Below, piece after piece: positions 30,112 through 41,556 of a stretch of 64,000 bases of DNA. The stretch lies in contig NW_020312902.1 of assembly GCF_003265705.1 (NCBI RefSeq), positions 15,433,972-15,497,971 of the forward strand, written 5' to 3'. The stretch is from Callorhinus ursinus. Lineage: Eukaryota > Chordata > Mammalia > Carnivora > Otariidae. The position numbers and the translations under genes are program-made. Within the stretch, counting starts at the first letter, position 1. Every line of letters starts with the position of its first letter. Under the pieces are notes generated by a model that was not told the DNA's origin, ran no database searches, and saw only the letters and a list, made by a program, of their open reading frames with translations.

Positions 30112-33100
30112 GTAAGCAGTGCCCACTATCTCTCCTCTCTCACCAGCCCTGGGGGTTTTGCAGACCATGCCTGGAATGACCCTTCCAGCTCCTGTAATTC
30201 TTCCAACCTGTAATTCTTCCTAAAACAGACTAACAGGACCGTGGGTGGGGATCGACCCCTCGGACCCCACCCAGCCTCTAAACTAGGCAGGAAGAATCAA
30301 AGGAAGACTTCATTTTCTGGGCTGTCATCTCGCCTGGAACTGGATGGTGTTCTCTCTGAATCTTGACTTCCCTAATTAACTGAGGTAGTATATGCAAAGC
30401 ACTGAGCCCAGTGCCCAGCGCAGTAAGTACTCCGTAAATAGCCTTTAGGAGTGCTGCTCTTCGTATGGAAAATGGGATTAAAATAACTACTGTCTTCTGT
30501 GGGAGAAGGTATGAGGGAGAAGTATCCTGGCTTTTGGAGGGAGGGGGTTGCTGTTTCTCTGGACCTGTCCCCAGCTGCTCTGGCTCACAGTAGGGCTGAC
30601 ACACGGTGGCGTTAAAATGGTAGATTTTATGTGTCATATATATGTATATATATTATTTTTATAATATATTATAAAATATATTACATATATTATTATATGA
30701 TCTATGCTGCCAAGCCTTCTGTAATGCTCCTAGGGGAGGAAAGAGGCTAACCATCTGCGAATACTGCCAATGCCCCATCCCAGCACCTTGCTGCTGAGTA
30801 CCCCCTTGGACACCCCAGGCAGGGCCCCCCAGCCACTTATCTCTGATCAGGCCAAGGGCTGATTCATTTTTCCTTGGACAAGTCAGCCAGGTCTGCTGGC
30901 CAGCAGCCTCACTCCCAACCTTCCTGAGCAAAGAGGAAGGAGGAGGCTGGTCAGATGGGGCTTGCAGGTCACAGGATGTAAGAGGGGAGGCTTTGAAGCC
31001 GGACGCTTTGAAGTCCCTCTGAGAGGAGGTGGAGTGGCCAAGTCCGGATTGCATTCTCCAGATGGGCCTTATGGTGGGCACACACCCTTGCAATAGAAGG
31101 CAGAAAGATGAGCAGGGGCTACACCTGCAGCATGCCCCAGAGGGCCCAGGGAAAGGCAGACGTCTGGGCAGTCCTGTATCTACAAGCCCACCTGCTCCTG
31201 CCCCCAGGACAGGCACTATTCAGAGAGCTTATCCCATCCACGGCTGCCTTCCCCTGGTCAGAAACTGATAAGAGAGGTCCGGAGGTCACCCTGTCATTGA
31301 ACTGCCCCCCAGAACTGCATTGTAATTCGGGGTCCCTTTTTTCTCCTCAGTCTGTCTCTCTGATGGAATTAGGAGTAGAGGGGTCTCGGGCCCTGCCCTA
31401 CCAAGGCCTAGCGGTCACGGCAGAGTAGAGCAGGGGTGTCCCACATGGGCGTCAGCATGGCAAGTAACTGCCTTCTACCGCAGGAAGGGTGCAGGAGGCC
31501 CAGGGCAAAGGCAGGTCATTGATGTCTGATTCTTACAGTCTTTCCTGCCCTCCAAAGGTGACTCTGGACATCCTGTCTGACAACCAAAAGGGCATCGCCT
31601 TCGCAGACCATGGTGCCAACTGGCAGCTGCATAGGAAGCTGGTACTGGCCACCTTTGCCCTGTTCAAGGATGGCGACCAGAGGCTGGAGAAGATCAGTGA
31701 GTGCAGGCCGTCCCCTTCAGCCGCTGGAGGGAGAAGGGGCTGGGGAGGGGGCAATGGAAGGCTCAATCTAGTGCCTTCTTGACTGCTGCTGCCCTCTGGT
31801 GGCCATCTGCTCTATGTCCCTGGCTAAGGTGGAACTGGGAAGAAGGGAGGGTGCTACTTAATTCCCCACCGTCTTACCCCTCTCTCCTCCCAGTTTGTCA
31901 GGAAAACAGTTTATTGTGTGATTTCCTGGCCACCCAGAATGGACAGTCTATAGATTTGTCCTTGCCCCTCTTCCTGGCGGTGACCAACATAATCTGCTTG
32001 ATCTGCTTCAACTCCTCCTACAAGAATGGAGATCCTGCTCTGAAGATCATAAAGAATTATAATGACGGCATCTTGGATTCTTTGGGAACGGATAAAATGG
32101 TAGACATATTCCCCAGGTTGAAGGTGAGGATGAGGCCAGGCCCCACCTTCAGATTCCAGGGATCCCTGTCCCCAATTCTTCTTACTGCCCAGCTCCAGAC
32201 CCACTTTTTTCCTGACCACCTCAGCCACAGTGACCTCCACCTCCTCTCATTTTAAAACCACCACTTCTCTACAAAAATAGGTTAAGCTTTTAACTATGCA
32301 TTTTTAAAATCATGACAATGGCTTTCATTTATTTACCAGTTGCCATATGCTCACTAATAAGCACTCCACATGCATTAATCATGTTATTCCCCTTAAAGGT
32401 CAGTTTTATTATCCCCAGACAGATGAGAATACAGGCTTAGAGAAATTAAGGAACTTGCTCCAGGCTTCAGACTCAAGTCTATCTTACTCCTAAGGACTGG
32501 GCACACAGCAGAGTTTAATTAGTAGACCTTCCATCAGTGCCTGATGTTTGATTCGATGGGGAAGGGGAGGTGAAGACGATCCGTTTTCCCTTATTTGGAG
32601 TTGTCCTAGTTGTCATTAATAATCCCATTCTGCGTCCCCATCTTGCCTTCCATTTTGGCTGAAGGTCTGGGTTAGAGTGGAAACTCTCCAGACACCAAAA
32701 GCTAGGATCTGCCTCCAGGAGGGATTCTGGTAGCTGGAGAAACAAAATTGAAGATGGATGGCTTTGACACTTCTTTCTACTTTCCAGATTTTCCCCAACA
32801 AAACCGTGGAAAAAATGAAGAACTGTGTTAAAATGCGAGATGAATTACTGAATGAAATCCTTGAAAAACATAAGGTAGGTGATGGAGCAGAGGAGACCAT
32901 GAGTTAGGTTGAAGTGTCACGAAAACAGGGCTGGAGTCCATTTTGGACACTGGAGTATCTCTAGCACCTAGCAGAGAGCCTGGAACACAGTAGGGGTTCA
33001 ACAAAAAATGACTTAACCAATGAATAGGGGTGAGGAAGTAAGGAATTGCAGAGGATCAGAGAAGGGACCCACTCACTCCCAAAATTTAGAGAGAGCCCTC

Positions 33101-35440
33101 CTACCTCCACAAGCTCGTAGGTCCTGCCTAGTCTCTCCCCAGTCCCTCGTGTCCAAATGGAAGAAGCCTTTGTATCCCCAGGCTGGGATGGAAGTATGGA
33201 AGGGTTTTGCAGATGGGGCTCCTTCCTTATCACTGTCTCCCAACCTCACCCAACCAGGAGAACTTCAGCAGCGACTCTATCACCAACCTGCTGGACATAC
33301 TGATCCAAGCCAGGATGAACTCAGACAATAACAATGCTGCCTCAGACCGGGATTCGAAACTCCTTTCAGATAAACATATTCTCACTACCATAGGGGATAT
33401 TTTTGGGGCCGGCGTAGAGACCACCACGTCTGTGGTGAAGTGGACTGTGGCCTTCCTGCTACACAATCCTCAGGTGGGCTTCTCCCTACTCTGGTCTTCC
33501 CAACCACTCTTCACCCCAGCCAGATCCACCTATGGCCCCAGAAAGAGGTAGACGTAATGTCCTCTGACCTTCCATGCAAGGTGACTGGGCTGCCCCACTC
33601 CTAACCCAAGCAGTAGCTGGCTTTGGCCCTAGGGTGGAGCTGCCCCATCTTGTGGAAACAAAGCCACCACTGGGAAGAGTCTGAGCCAGCTCTCCTGGAT
33701 GTAACAATGGGATTCTTCTAAGCCCGTGCTTCTCCTGGGCTTAAGCATGTTGGTCACATCTACCCCGCTCTGGCCCTCAGTTGCAGAAGAAGATCCAGGA
33801 GGAGATTGACCAGAATGTGGGTTTCAGCCGCACACCAACTATGAGTGACCGGAACCAACTCATCTTGCTAGAGGCCACCATCAGAGAGGTGCTTCGCATC
33901 CGGCCTGTGGCCCCTACACTCATCCCCCACAAGGCTATCATTGACTCCAGGTATGCCTTCCCTCCCAACAACACAACACTGCTTTCCAGTCCACCTGGTG
34001 CCTCCTCTACCGCCCCACCCCTCCGCTTGCTGGTCAATTTATACTCAACCATTGACCATCAATTGTCCTATCCATGCCCTACTGATCAATATATCTGCCA
34101 CCCACTAACACCCACTGACTAATCCACAGATCTAACTGACCTGCCTCAGAAACTGCCTGCTACTCTGGAGACATGTGATCTGGAATGATAGACCAGGTGC
34201 TCTATGCTCCTACCCAATCCAATAGCCACCACACACACACACACACACACATATGCGCACTCACCAGCTCAAAATGCATACCCACATGCCCTGACAGACA
34301 TGAATGTCCATGTACATAAGTATTGATACAGAAGAGCTAGTGAGGAAGAGGTCTGCAGAAGAGCTGGGTTCATATTTGATCTGGCAGAAGCTGAGGAAAA
34401 GATGAGGGAGTGGGCATGAGGACGTATAGGGCTTTTCCCCCCAGGGCGGGGGACTGTGGAGGCGTGGGGCTGAGCAGTTTGGGGAGGACAATATTTTAGA
34501 CTCCCCTTTCCTCTCCCTCTTTGGGGCAGCATTGGTGAATTTGCCATTGACAAGGGCACAAATGTTATCATCAATTTGTGGGCACTGCATCACAATGAGA
34601 AGGAGTGGCACCGGCCTGACCAGTTCATGCCAGGTGAGTCCCTGTTCTGTCCTGCTCCCAAGCCACAGAGACAGCCTAGCCTCTGTGCTCCAGCATTCCA
34701 GCCCTGTGTTCCTTCTGCTAAGCTTTCTACTGGAAAACTCCTGGCTCCAACTACATGAACCTGTTGATAGCCCCATTCTACCCTAGATTTACCCAAACTC
34801 GTCACAGCCAGGTTTCTCACTTTCTCCTTCCACCAGCTGCAAATGTCCTCTAAGAAGCCCTCTAGGTATATGGCTCCCATGAAGTCAGTCCCTCGCCCCC
34901 TCGATGGTGGCATTTTCAGTCATCAGTACTGCCTCCTTTCCATCCTTCCTGAATATTGCATTTCTTCTGTGTGAGTAAGGGCTACCCAAGAGCTGGGCTC
35001 TATCTCTCCTCAGGCTAGGGTTCCCCCGTGTAAGGTTGTCCACCTCCTCAGACTGGGGATCCCTGGGCAAGGCCACGTCTCCCCCTTGGGCAGGGCAGAG
35101 CCATTCCTCTCCTTACTCCTGTCCTGGCCCTGGCTGACACCTCCCCGTGTCCGCAGAGCGCTTCTTGGACCCCACGAGGAGTCAGCTCATCTCTCCGTCA
35201 CTAAGTTACTTGCCCTTCGGAGCAGGACCCCGCTCTTGCCTAGGTGAGATCCTGGCCCGCCAGGAGCTCTTCCTCGTCATGGCCTGGTTGCTGCAGAGGT
35301 TTGACCTGGAGATCCCAGATGATGGGCAGCTGCCTTCCCTGGAGGGGAACCCCAAGATGGTCTTTTTGATCAAGCCTTTCAAAGTGAAGATCAAGGTGCG
35401 CCAGGCCTGGAGGGAGGCCCAGGCTGACAGTAGCACCTAG
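29815..35440 (+). CDS. CYP17A1: CYP17A1, steroid 17-alpha-hydroxylase/17,20-lyase (whole coding span, eight exons)
   Basis: The CDS joins 29815-30111, 31558-31696, 31894-32123, 32788-32874, 33258-33473, 33781-33950, 34530-34633 and 35157-35440: 1,527 nt, 508 residues plus stop, the same length as the human enzyme. The family uses heme, NADPH-P450 reductase and cytochrome b5 in the ER membrane to 17-hydroxylate pregnenolone and progesterone, and then cleaves the C17-C20 bond for androgen synthesis. Seen here: an N-terminal membrane anchor (about residues 2-20), I-helix motif AGVETT with Thr306, K-helix E359xxR362, the PERF motif, and heme loop [11 protein letters not shown] with axial Cys442. 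Arg347 and Arg358, needed for lyase activity in human, are kept. Residue 105 is Leu, not the human Ala. No breaks are seen, and all introns are GT/AG. Confidence 0.98.
30611..30698. repeat. 88-bp AT-rich segment in CYP17A1 intron 1, copy 2 of a local duplication
   Basis: Three mismatches to 28953-29040. It is sharply bounded by GC-rich intron sequence on both sides. Confidence 0.93.
31558..31696 (+). CDS. CYP17A1: CYP17A1 exon 2
   Basis: 139 nt with acceptor ccaaag and donor gtgagt. It encodes [15 protein letters not shown] onward, the B-C region that lines the steroid pocket; Leu105 lies here. It ends one base into an Ile codon completed by exon 3. Confidence 0.96.
31894..32123 (+). CDS. 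CYP17A1: CYP17A1 exon 3
   Basis: 230 nt with acceptor ctcccag and donor gtgagg. It encodes [11 protein letters not shown] through VDIFPRLK (F and G helix region). It restores phase 0 after exon 2. Confidence 0.96.
32325..32480 (-). mobile_element. MIR fragment, minus (CYP17A1 intron 3)
   Basis: catgcattaatcatgttatt, ttattatccccagacagatg and agagaaattaaggaacttgc follow reversed MIR. Confidence 0.65.
32788..32874 (+). CDS. CYP17A1: CYP17A1 exon 4
   Basis: 87 nt, 29 codons ([13 protein letters not shown] to EKHK, residues 223-251), phase 0 at both ends, acceptor ttccag and donor gtaggt. Confidence 0.96.
33258..33473 (+). CDS. CYP17A1: CYP17A1 exon 5 (I helix)
   Basis: 216 nt, 72 codons, residues 252-323. 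It contains the I helix [13 protein letters not shown] with Thr306 of the oxygen-activation site. The acceptor is accag and the donor is gtgggc. Confidence 0.97.
33781..33950 (+). CDS. CYP17A1: CYP17A1 exon 6 (K helix)
   Basis: 170 nt, residues 324-379 plus part of Ser380. It contains Arg347, Arg358 and the K-helix EVLR (E359, R362). The acceptor is cctcag and the donor is gtatgc. Confidence 0.97.
34227..34250. repeat. (CA)n microsatellite in CYP17A1 intron 6
   Basis: About eleven CA units. Confidence 0.95.
34530..34633 (+). CDS. CYP17A1: CYP17A1 exon 7
   Basis: 104 nt with acceptor gggcag and donor gtgagt. It encodes [13 protein letters not shown] through DQFMP and ends one base into Glu415 of the PERF motif. 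Confidence 0.96.
35157..35440 (+). CDS. CYP17A1: CYP17A1 exon 8 with heme-binding loop and stop
   Basis: 284 nt with acceptor ccgcag. It encodes (E)[10 protein letters not shown], then the Cys-ligand loop [11 protein letters not shown] (Cys442) and the C-terminus EAQADSST before TAG at 35438-35440. Confidence 0.97.
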
Positions 35441-35610
35441 AGGCTCACCTAGCATCCCCTGAAACCACCCTGTGTGGTCCCACAGCACAGAATTAGAGCT
35501 GTAACTGCCCTCCCCGGGCCTTCCCTCCTTCCTCCTGGCCCACGCTGCCTTCTTTCCAGCCTGCCGTCCCTGGTAGTGATATGCATAAACAAAACAGCTT
35601 TTCTTCCTGG
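35441..35610 (+). other. CYP17A1: CYP17A1 3' UTR
   Basis: This is the short 3' UTR after the stop. The best-placed polyadenylation hexamer is a variant CATAAA at 35584-35589. A canonical AATAAA occurs later, at 35738-35743, inside an old repeat. The exact end cannot be chosen from sequence alone. Confidence 0.6.
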
Positions 35611-35639
35611 TCCCTGAGCAGTTCACTCATTTGTTCATT

Positions 35640-36060
35640 TGTTCACTCATTCTTCGCAACAAGTATTTATTGAGCACCTGCTATGTGCCACTCCCTGTCC
35701 CTGGACACTCAAGCTTACATTCTAGTGAGGACTGACAAATAAACATTGCAGAGACACCTAAGTGCTTCGAAGTCAATTTTACTAGGTGTTGGTGAGGAGA
35801 GAATGGTGGAAGTGGAGGCTGGCCACTACAAGCGAGGGGTAGGGAAGGTGTAAACATGTGGGGGAAAGCATCCCATGACGAAGGAGGGGCAGGCAGGAAG
35901 TTCTTGAGGGGGAAGAGGTTGGTGTAGCAAGAGCAGAGTAAATGAGGAGCTCCGAGCTCCTGCTGGGGTCAGATTGGAGACAGGGGCCAGGCCCCACAGA
36001 GCCTCTGCAAGTAGCAGGAAGGGGTTTAGCTGTTTATTCCTAGTATGATAGGAAGTCACT
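35640..36060 (+). repeat. Ancient interspersed repeat, family uncertain
   Basis: aagtatttattgagcacctg, ctatgtgccactccctgtcc, aagcttacattctagtgagg. Same family as 5600-6080. It starts directly beyond CYP17A1. Confidence 0.55.
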
Positions 36061-36120
36061 GGGCAGTGGGGTGGGGGTGGGGGGGGAGGTAAACGTGTAA
36101 GTGGGAAGGGTTTGGTTGGA

Positions 36121-36129
36121 TTTTTTTTT

Positions 36130-36160
<31 letters not shown>
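36121..36160. repeat. T19-G21 homopolymer junction
   Basis: 19 T followed by 21 G at the tail end of an antisense SINE. Confidence 0.95.
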
Positions 36161-36161
<1 letters not shown>

Positions 36162-36352
36162 GGAGGAGAGAGACAGAGAGAGAGAGAGGACACACATGGA
36201 AGAGCAGAGGGAGAGGGAGAGAGAAAATCTTGAGAAGTCTCCACACCCAGCGTGGAGCCCCAACTTGGGGCTCGATCTCACAACCCTGAGATCATGACCT
36301 GAGTCAAAATCAAGGGTCAAATGTTTAACCAACTGAGCCACCCAGGCACCCC
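36161..36352 (-). mobile_element. CAN-SINE, minus
   Basis: gagagagagaggacacacat to gagccacccaggcacccc. The usual A-rich tail is replaced by the T/G homopolymer. Confidence 0.88.
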
Positions 36353-36543
36353 TGGTTTGTATTTTTAAGACCGCCCTAGTTGCTGAGTGGAGATTGGTCT
36401 GAGAGGGATGAGAGCTGGGGCAGGGAGGAGGTGGTTGTGCTGGTCCAGGAGAGCGAGGTCATGGTGGCTCAGCCCCCGGCCATAGCGGTGGAGATGGTGA
36501 GAAAGGCTGGGATTATTTCTGTTTTGAAAATGGAGCAGATCTT

Positions 36544-36545
36544 AA

Positions 36546-36581
<36 letters not shown>
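36544..36581. repeat. A-rich / (GAAAA)n repeat
   Basis: Run of A then gaaaa units. Confidence 0.95.
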
Positions 36582-36599
36582 GTGGAGCAGATCTTGTTT

Positions 36600-38700
36600 G
36601 ATCCAATCAGGTATCGCTGCGCATACCTGGAGGGTTTGGCTTTGGGGGAGTGTGTGTAATCCACAAACTCAAGCCACCACCACTTATCCCTCTGTCTTGG
36701 TCTGCAAAGACCAGCAGGTCTCCTTTCACTTGTCCCGTCCTGGGGTGGACACTGCCAGGAGAGGGGTTCTGCAGCACCCAGCTCTGCCCAGCTCCCCACG
36801 CCACAACCCCAGGAAGCCTGTAAATGCCTCACTAGAAAATGGCTCCCAGACTTCTGCAAACCTTGGAACCAGCATCCAAACCTTGGCTACTGGCCAGTTA
36901 GCAAGCGAAAGACGTCCTGAGACGCCCCGGGGAGAAAATGACCCTTGCCCATTAGCCTAGAGAGAGGCTCCAACGCCAGCTCCCTGGCGCCAGCTGAGCC
37001 AGGGTTGAATCATCCACCCAGAAGAGTCCTTCTCTTCTGACTGAAGGAGGGCTCTGGAAGGGCCAGCGGGGCAAGGCTGAGACCCTGTCTGGCCATGTTT
37101 TCAGAAGAAATCAACAGAGGGAGGGACAAAGTTTTCCATTACAGCACACCTTCTTCCCTCAAAGAGCTTTGTTAATCCAGTGGCAAGAGACTATTCCTTA
37201 CTGTCCCCCCAACTCAGCCCTGGCCTTTACTGGACAGTAACCCCAGGGTCTTGCTAAAGAGCCCAAGGAAGAGTTTGTGGGCAGCCTGGTGAAATGCTGA
37301 CAACCACTATGGGCCAATGGGAAAGGGTTTAACTGGAGGTGGCCCCTCCCTCTCCAAGGTTCCTCTGCCCCCATCAGCTGGTCGCTGGTCTAGAGCCAAG
37401 CCACCCTCAGTTTAAAACAGAGGGGAGCAGATTGGCTGGAGGAGAGTTAAGTATTCTCCTCTCTAACTATTGAATCAGATCATAGAGTGGCAGGGAAATG
37501 AGAGACTAATCCTGCATTTTGAAGATGACAAAACTGAGGGCCAGCTGAGGCAAGGGCAGGGGAGGTAACTTACCCTAAGTCACACAGCTCCTGAGCATCA
37601 GGGCTGGGACTAGAACCCAAGATTTCAATGATGCAGGAAGAGGAGCCAGACATGCATTCTCACCCATCCGGTGTCCGTGCAGAAGGGCTCTGAGGTGTCT
37701 GGCCTGGGAGAGTACAAAGCTTAATATCCTTTCAGAAAATGACCTCATGAACCCCGACTCCTGCCCAAACCGCCCTTCCCCTGCCTGGAAGGCCTTTTCT
37801 CACTGACCTAACTCCTCCCATCCTGAGTCTCAGAGTGCAAGCCATATTCTAGGGCATATCTCATGACCCCCATAACAATGTGCTTGTACTCTTTTAGCAC
37901 TTAGCTTCTGTTCCTTGGTACTGAACCCCACGTGCACCTGAGCAGCTGCCTGGGCTCAAAATGGGTGCAGTGTCCCCCAAAGGCACTGCCCACCCCTATG
38001 TCTCTGGAATTCAAGACTGAACCTTCTCATGTTACTTATCTTGCTCATCAGCACCTGACAAGTAGGTTAGACACACAAAAGGACTGAATCCAATGCTCTA
38101 AATCCCTTGGCTAATTGGTCCAGTGATAAACAGACTATCTCCTTCTGCAGAAGGAAGCCCAGATTTTTGACAAAGCTGGAAGGTGTTTGCCAAAACCCCA
38201 CAGTCACATTTTGAGCCTCAGAATGCCCTAAGCCAGTGATATGATAGTAAATAAACACTAAACAACCAGTTTTCTGGTGCTGCTGGGGAAGAGCCATGAT
38301 TCATAGTGTTTGCCAGTTGCCATGATGTAAACAGTCCCCACTCTGAGTGACTTCAGGCCACCCATGTGACATCACAGATTACAGAGTTGGGAAGAGATGC
38401 TCGGTAGCATTAGATGCTATTTACCATTATGTTATATAATAAATAGCATTACTATATAATACCATTACTAATAATACCATTATTCCCACCATACAAAGAT
38501 GTAAATAACCTCAAGGGCACAGATAATAGTAACATAGTAAAATAATTAGGAAATGATTAGTTTTGAGTATTTATTACCTTTGTTTCTATTATAATGTATT
38601 CAATTGTGGGTTTATATAGTTCACTTTTTTTAATGGTTATTTAATAGACAGCTCATAAAATTCCTGAACATTTAGGTAAGTATTTATTTATTTATTTGTT
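36600..38700. other. Intergenic between CYP17A1 and WBP1L, no gene recognised
   Basis: Moderate-GC unique sequence. One MIR fragment is at 37490-37630. The short frames lack conservation that I recognise. Confidence 0.5.
37490..37630 (-). mobile_element. MIR fragment, minus
   Basis: cattttgaagatgacaaaac, taagtcacacagctcctgag and actagaacccaagattt match reversed MIR. Confidence 0.75.
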
Positions 38701-38705
38701 TGTTT

Positions 38706-38811
38706 TTTTTATTTTATTTTAAGTAGGCTCCACACCCAAGGTGGGGCTTGAACTCACGGGCCCGGAGATCGAGAGTCACATGCTCTACCAACTGGGCCAA
38801 CCAGGTGCCCC
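38706..38811 (-). mobile_element. Short, older-type CAN-SINE, minus
   Basis: aagtaggctccacacccaag and gagagtcacatgctctacca; flanked by aaattcctgaa copies at 38657 and 38812. Confidence 0.88.
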
Positions 38812-39369
38812 CAAATTCCTGAAAATTTAATAATCAGCTTTTGTGAACCAAAACAGCTGGCCCTCCCAGGAGAAATGGGCTGTCCTTGTCCTTCAGAAGG
38901 GCAGCTCCCCAGAGTCCCCATCCTGAGGGGAGGGACCCTTCCCTGGCACCCTAGGTGTGGAGTGTGGGTGGATGAGAGTGAGTAACTGTTCTGGCGCCTC
39001 TGGTGGCCATAAAACCTGAAGCAAAAGGGGAACTCTTTCTCCAGTCACACTCCTGGGTTTCAACCTCCATCCCTGGAGGGCAGGAGTCCAATCACAGAGG
39101 CGAGAGAGTCCGGGAGGACTGGATGAGGAGGATCCAGGTTCTGGGCCCCTGGCCCCCCACCCCCTAGGTTCCAGGCCCTGGATCTTAGGCCCATTGCTAG
39201 CTTCTTGAACCAGTTTTCTCATTTGTACAGGGGGGTAACTTTAACTTACCACCTGTGCCGCCCATTATCTGAGGCTTGGGGGAGGGGGAAAAGCAGAAAG
39301 GGCCAGGTAAGCAGGGGAGCTAGAGAAGATAAGAGGTCAGGCTGTGCCGGCAAATTGTCCCCGTGTTGT

Positions 39370-39540
39370 CATTTACAGACCCAGTGACCGTGGGCAACTT
39401 ACTTGGCCTTCTTAAACCTCAGTTTGCTCAACTGTAATACGGGTGGCTGAGGCATGCGTAGAAACAGTACCACCAGCCTCACAATGTTGCTGAAGGTCAG
39501 GTAGGGACCTACATAACGCATTGAGTGCCTTGATAAATAC
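39370..39540 (+). mobile_element. MIR SINE, plus
   Basis: gtgggcaacttacttggcct, aacctcagtttgctcaactg follow MIR. Confidence 0.75.
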
Positions 39541-40239
39541 TGGCTTTGCTGCCATTGCCTACAGCCAGATCCACATGAGTCCTTCTCTAAGGACGAAGAA
39601 GCAGGTATTGCTCAGACAGGTCTATCTGAAGGACAGGACCTCCGGGAACCGGCCTGAGTAGCCCCTGATGATCCCACCACCGGCCGCCCCACCCTCCTTC
39701 CCCAGCTGGGGCATGCTGGCAGCTGGGACGTGGGTGGAGAGCCCAGAGACAAACTTCTCACAGTTCCAACACGGAGGGAGTTTTGTAACATTTTCCAGCG
39801 GGATTGGGTTTCCTGAGACTTCTGGGTAAGAAGACATGCAATGGAAGGTTACACTGGCGGGGAACGGGCTTAGAGTGAGGAGAAACTTCAGATCAAACCA
39901 AATCCTCCTCCCCTCCAAGCCACCCGGAAGTTCTAACTCCTGAGAGTTGTACAGTGTTTCCTGGGGGACTCACCCTCCCTGAGGAAGTTAGCATTGACCT
40001 GTACCACCTATCCCAAGGGTGAGGCTATTTCAGAGCTGAGGGGCTCAGGCAGGGGTGCCTGGCTCAGTGCGGGGGGCCTCTGGAGGCTTCTGATGAGGCA
40101 AGGGGGAACACGCAAGGGGGACAAAGAAGCTCCTGAGGAAACTGTCTGGCTCACCTTTCACTATGCTACTTGCCTGCTCATTACCTTGCTCTGGTTCTCT
40201 CTCACCTTTGAAAAGAAATCAAAACTTCTTCACGTGGCT

Positions 40240-40460
40240 TGTGAGCACCGAGTCTTCAGTGTTCGGGGTTCAAATCCTGGCTCTACCACTTATGAGCTGT
40301 GTGATCTTGGACAAGTTAGTCAACTTCTCTGAATGCTTCAACCCCTTTAACAAAGCAGTCCATACCTCAGATGGCTGTTTTGAGGCTAAAATGAAAAAAA
40401 TGTCGGTAAGATGCTTACACACGACCCAATAACGTGCAGTCAATAAATAGAACGATAAAG
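40240..40460 (+). mobile_element. MIR SINE, plus
   Basis: ggttcaaatcctggctctac, cacttatgagctgtgtgatc, ttggacaagttagtcaactt: a clear MIR core. Confidence 0.85.
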
Positions 40461-41413
40461 ACAAATTAAAATATTTTTATTACCAGCCTACCACTCCGAT
40501 TCATCTCCTGTCACTTCCCAGAATGAAATTATCTACAGAGATTAAATTGCTAGCAGCTTTAGACATTTCGGCCTCCTGTGTTTTGTGGGCTTTTCAGCAC
40601 CTGGCACACAGTAGGCACTCAATAATCTGCAAAACAGATTTACCCAGAACTTACCTAGAATTCCCTTTACACCTTTCTTCGCCTGACAAGCTCAGTTTAG
40701 AGGTCCCTGTTCCAGACAGGCTACCCTATGCCCCCAGGTGGTTCTCTTCCACCGCATTCTGGGCACACATGCTTCATGGTACTATGCTACTAAAATGGTT
40801 TTCATGCCTTTCTTCCCCTTGGGACCATTAGCTCTTCTAAACAGGAGCCTGGTCTAAGGTACATTTGCATTCCCAATGCCTAGTACATGGTAGGTGCTTG
40901 ATAAATGCTCAACTTGAGTAAGGCCAGTCACATACCCCCAGGCCAGGAACCCAGATCCCGAACACCTCCCAGGACCCACTGCCCTTCCCAGGAGGTTCAG
41001 GCAGATGCAAGTTTCCAGCAGGTTTGGCCAACAGTCGGCCAAACCCGCTTCCCCCTCCTTCTGAGTCAAACCCTGCTTCCCCCCACCACCTGGCTGAAAA
41101 CAGGGGAACTGGAGAATAGGGAGTTTCTGGAAATTCTTTTTCATCAAAACTACCCTGTTTTGTGCTTCAGAGCATTGGTATTGTCTCCACCTGAACTTGG
41201 TCACCCAGAGCAAAAGGAGGAACTCAGTGACCCAGGAAGCTGGGGGGCAGTGCGGGGTGCAGTGAGGTCTGCTCCACAGACCTGGGCACCCAGGGGACAC
41301 TGCACAGCCGTCAGCACGCAGCTGGCAAGAACTGTACCGGTTTGTTTGTGCCATTCAGACATTAGACGACTGAAGGCAGGAATGACGTACTCCCCAGTCC
41401 TTCCCTGTGGTTT

Positions 41414-41556
41414 TATTTTAAAGATTTTATTTATTTGACAGAGAGAGAGAGAGAGAATGAGAAGGGGGAGCAGCAGAGGGAGAGGGAGAAGCAGGACCCT
41501 GGGATCCTGACCTGAGCCAAAGGCAGATGCTTAACCGCCGAGCCACTCAGGCGCCC
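41414..41556 (-). mobile_element. CAN-SINE, minus, internally shortened
   Basis: aaagattttatttatttgac to gagccactcaggcgcccc. Confidence 0.92.

Larger units (their letters stand above)
38812..41400. other. Intergenic, no gene recognised
   Basis: Unique sequence with two MIR copies (39370-39540, 40240-40460). No exon-like conserved frame was seen. Confidence 0.5.

Noticed and set aside
30659..31216. Minus-strand frame of 185 codons in CYP17A1 intron 1
   Set aside because: Lies in an intron, opposite strand, with the start in the AT-rich duplicate; no homology.
36101..36297. Poly-Gly and poly-Pro open frames around the G21 run
   Set aside because: Translations of a homopolymer and SINE tail; low complexity only.
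40905..41438. Plus-strand frame of 177 codons between CYP17A1 and WBP1L
   Set aside because: No recognisable domain; its end runs into a SINE, and codon use looks non-coding.
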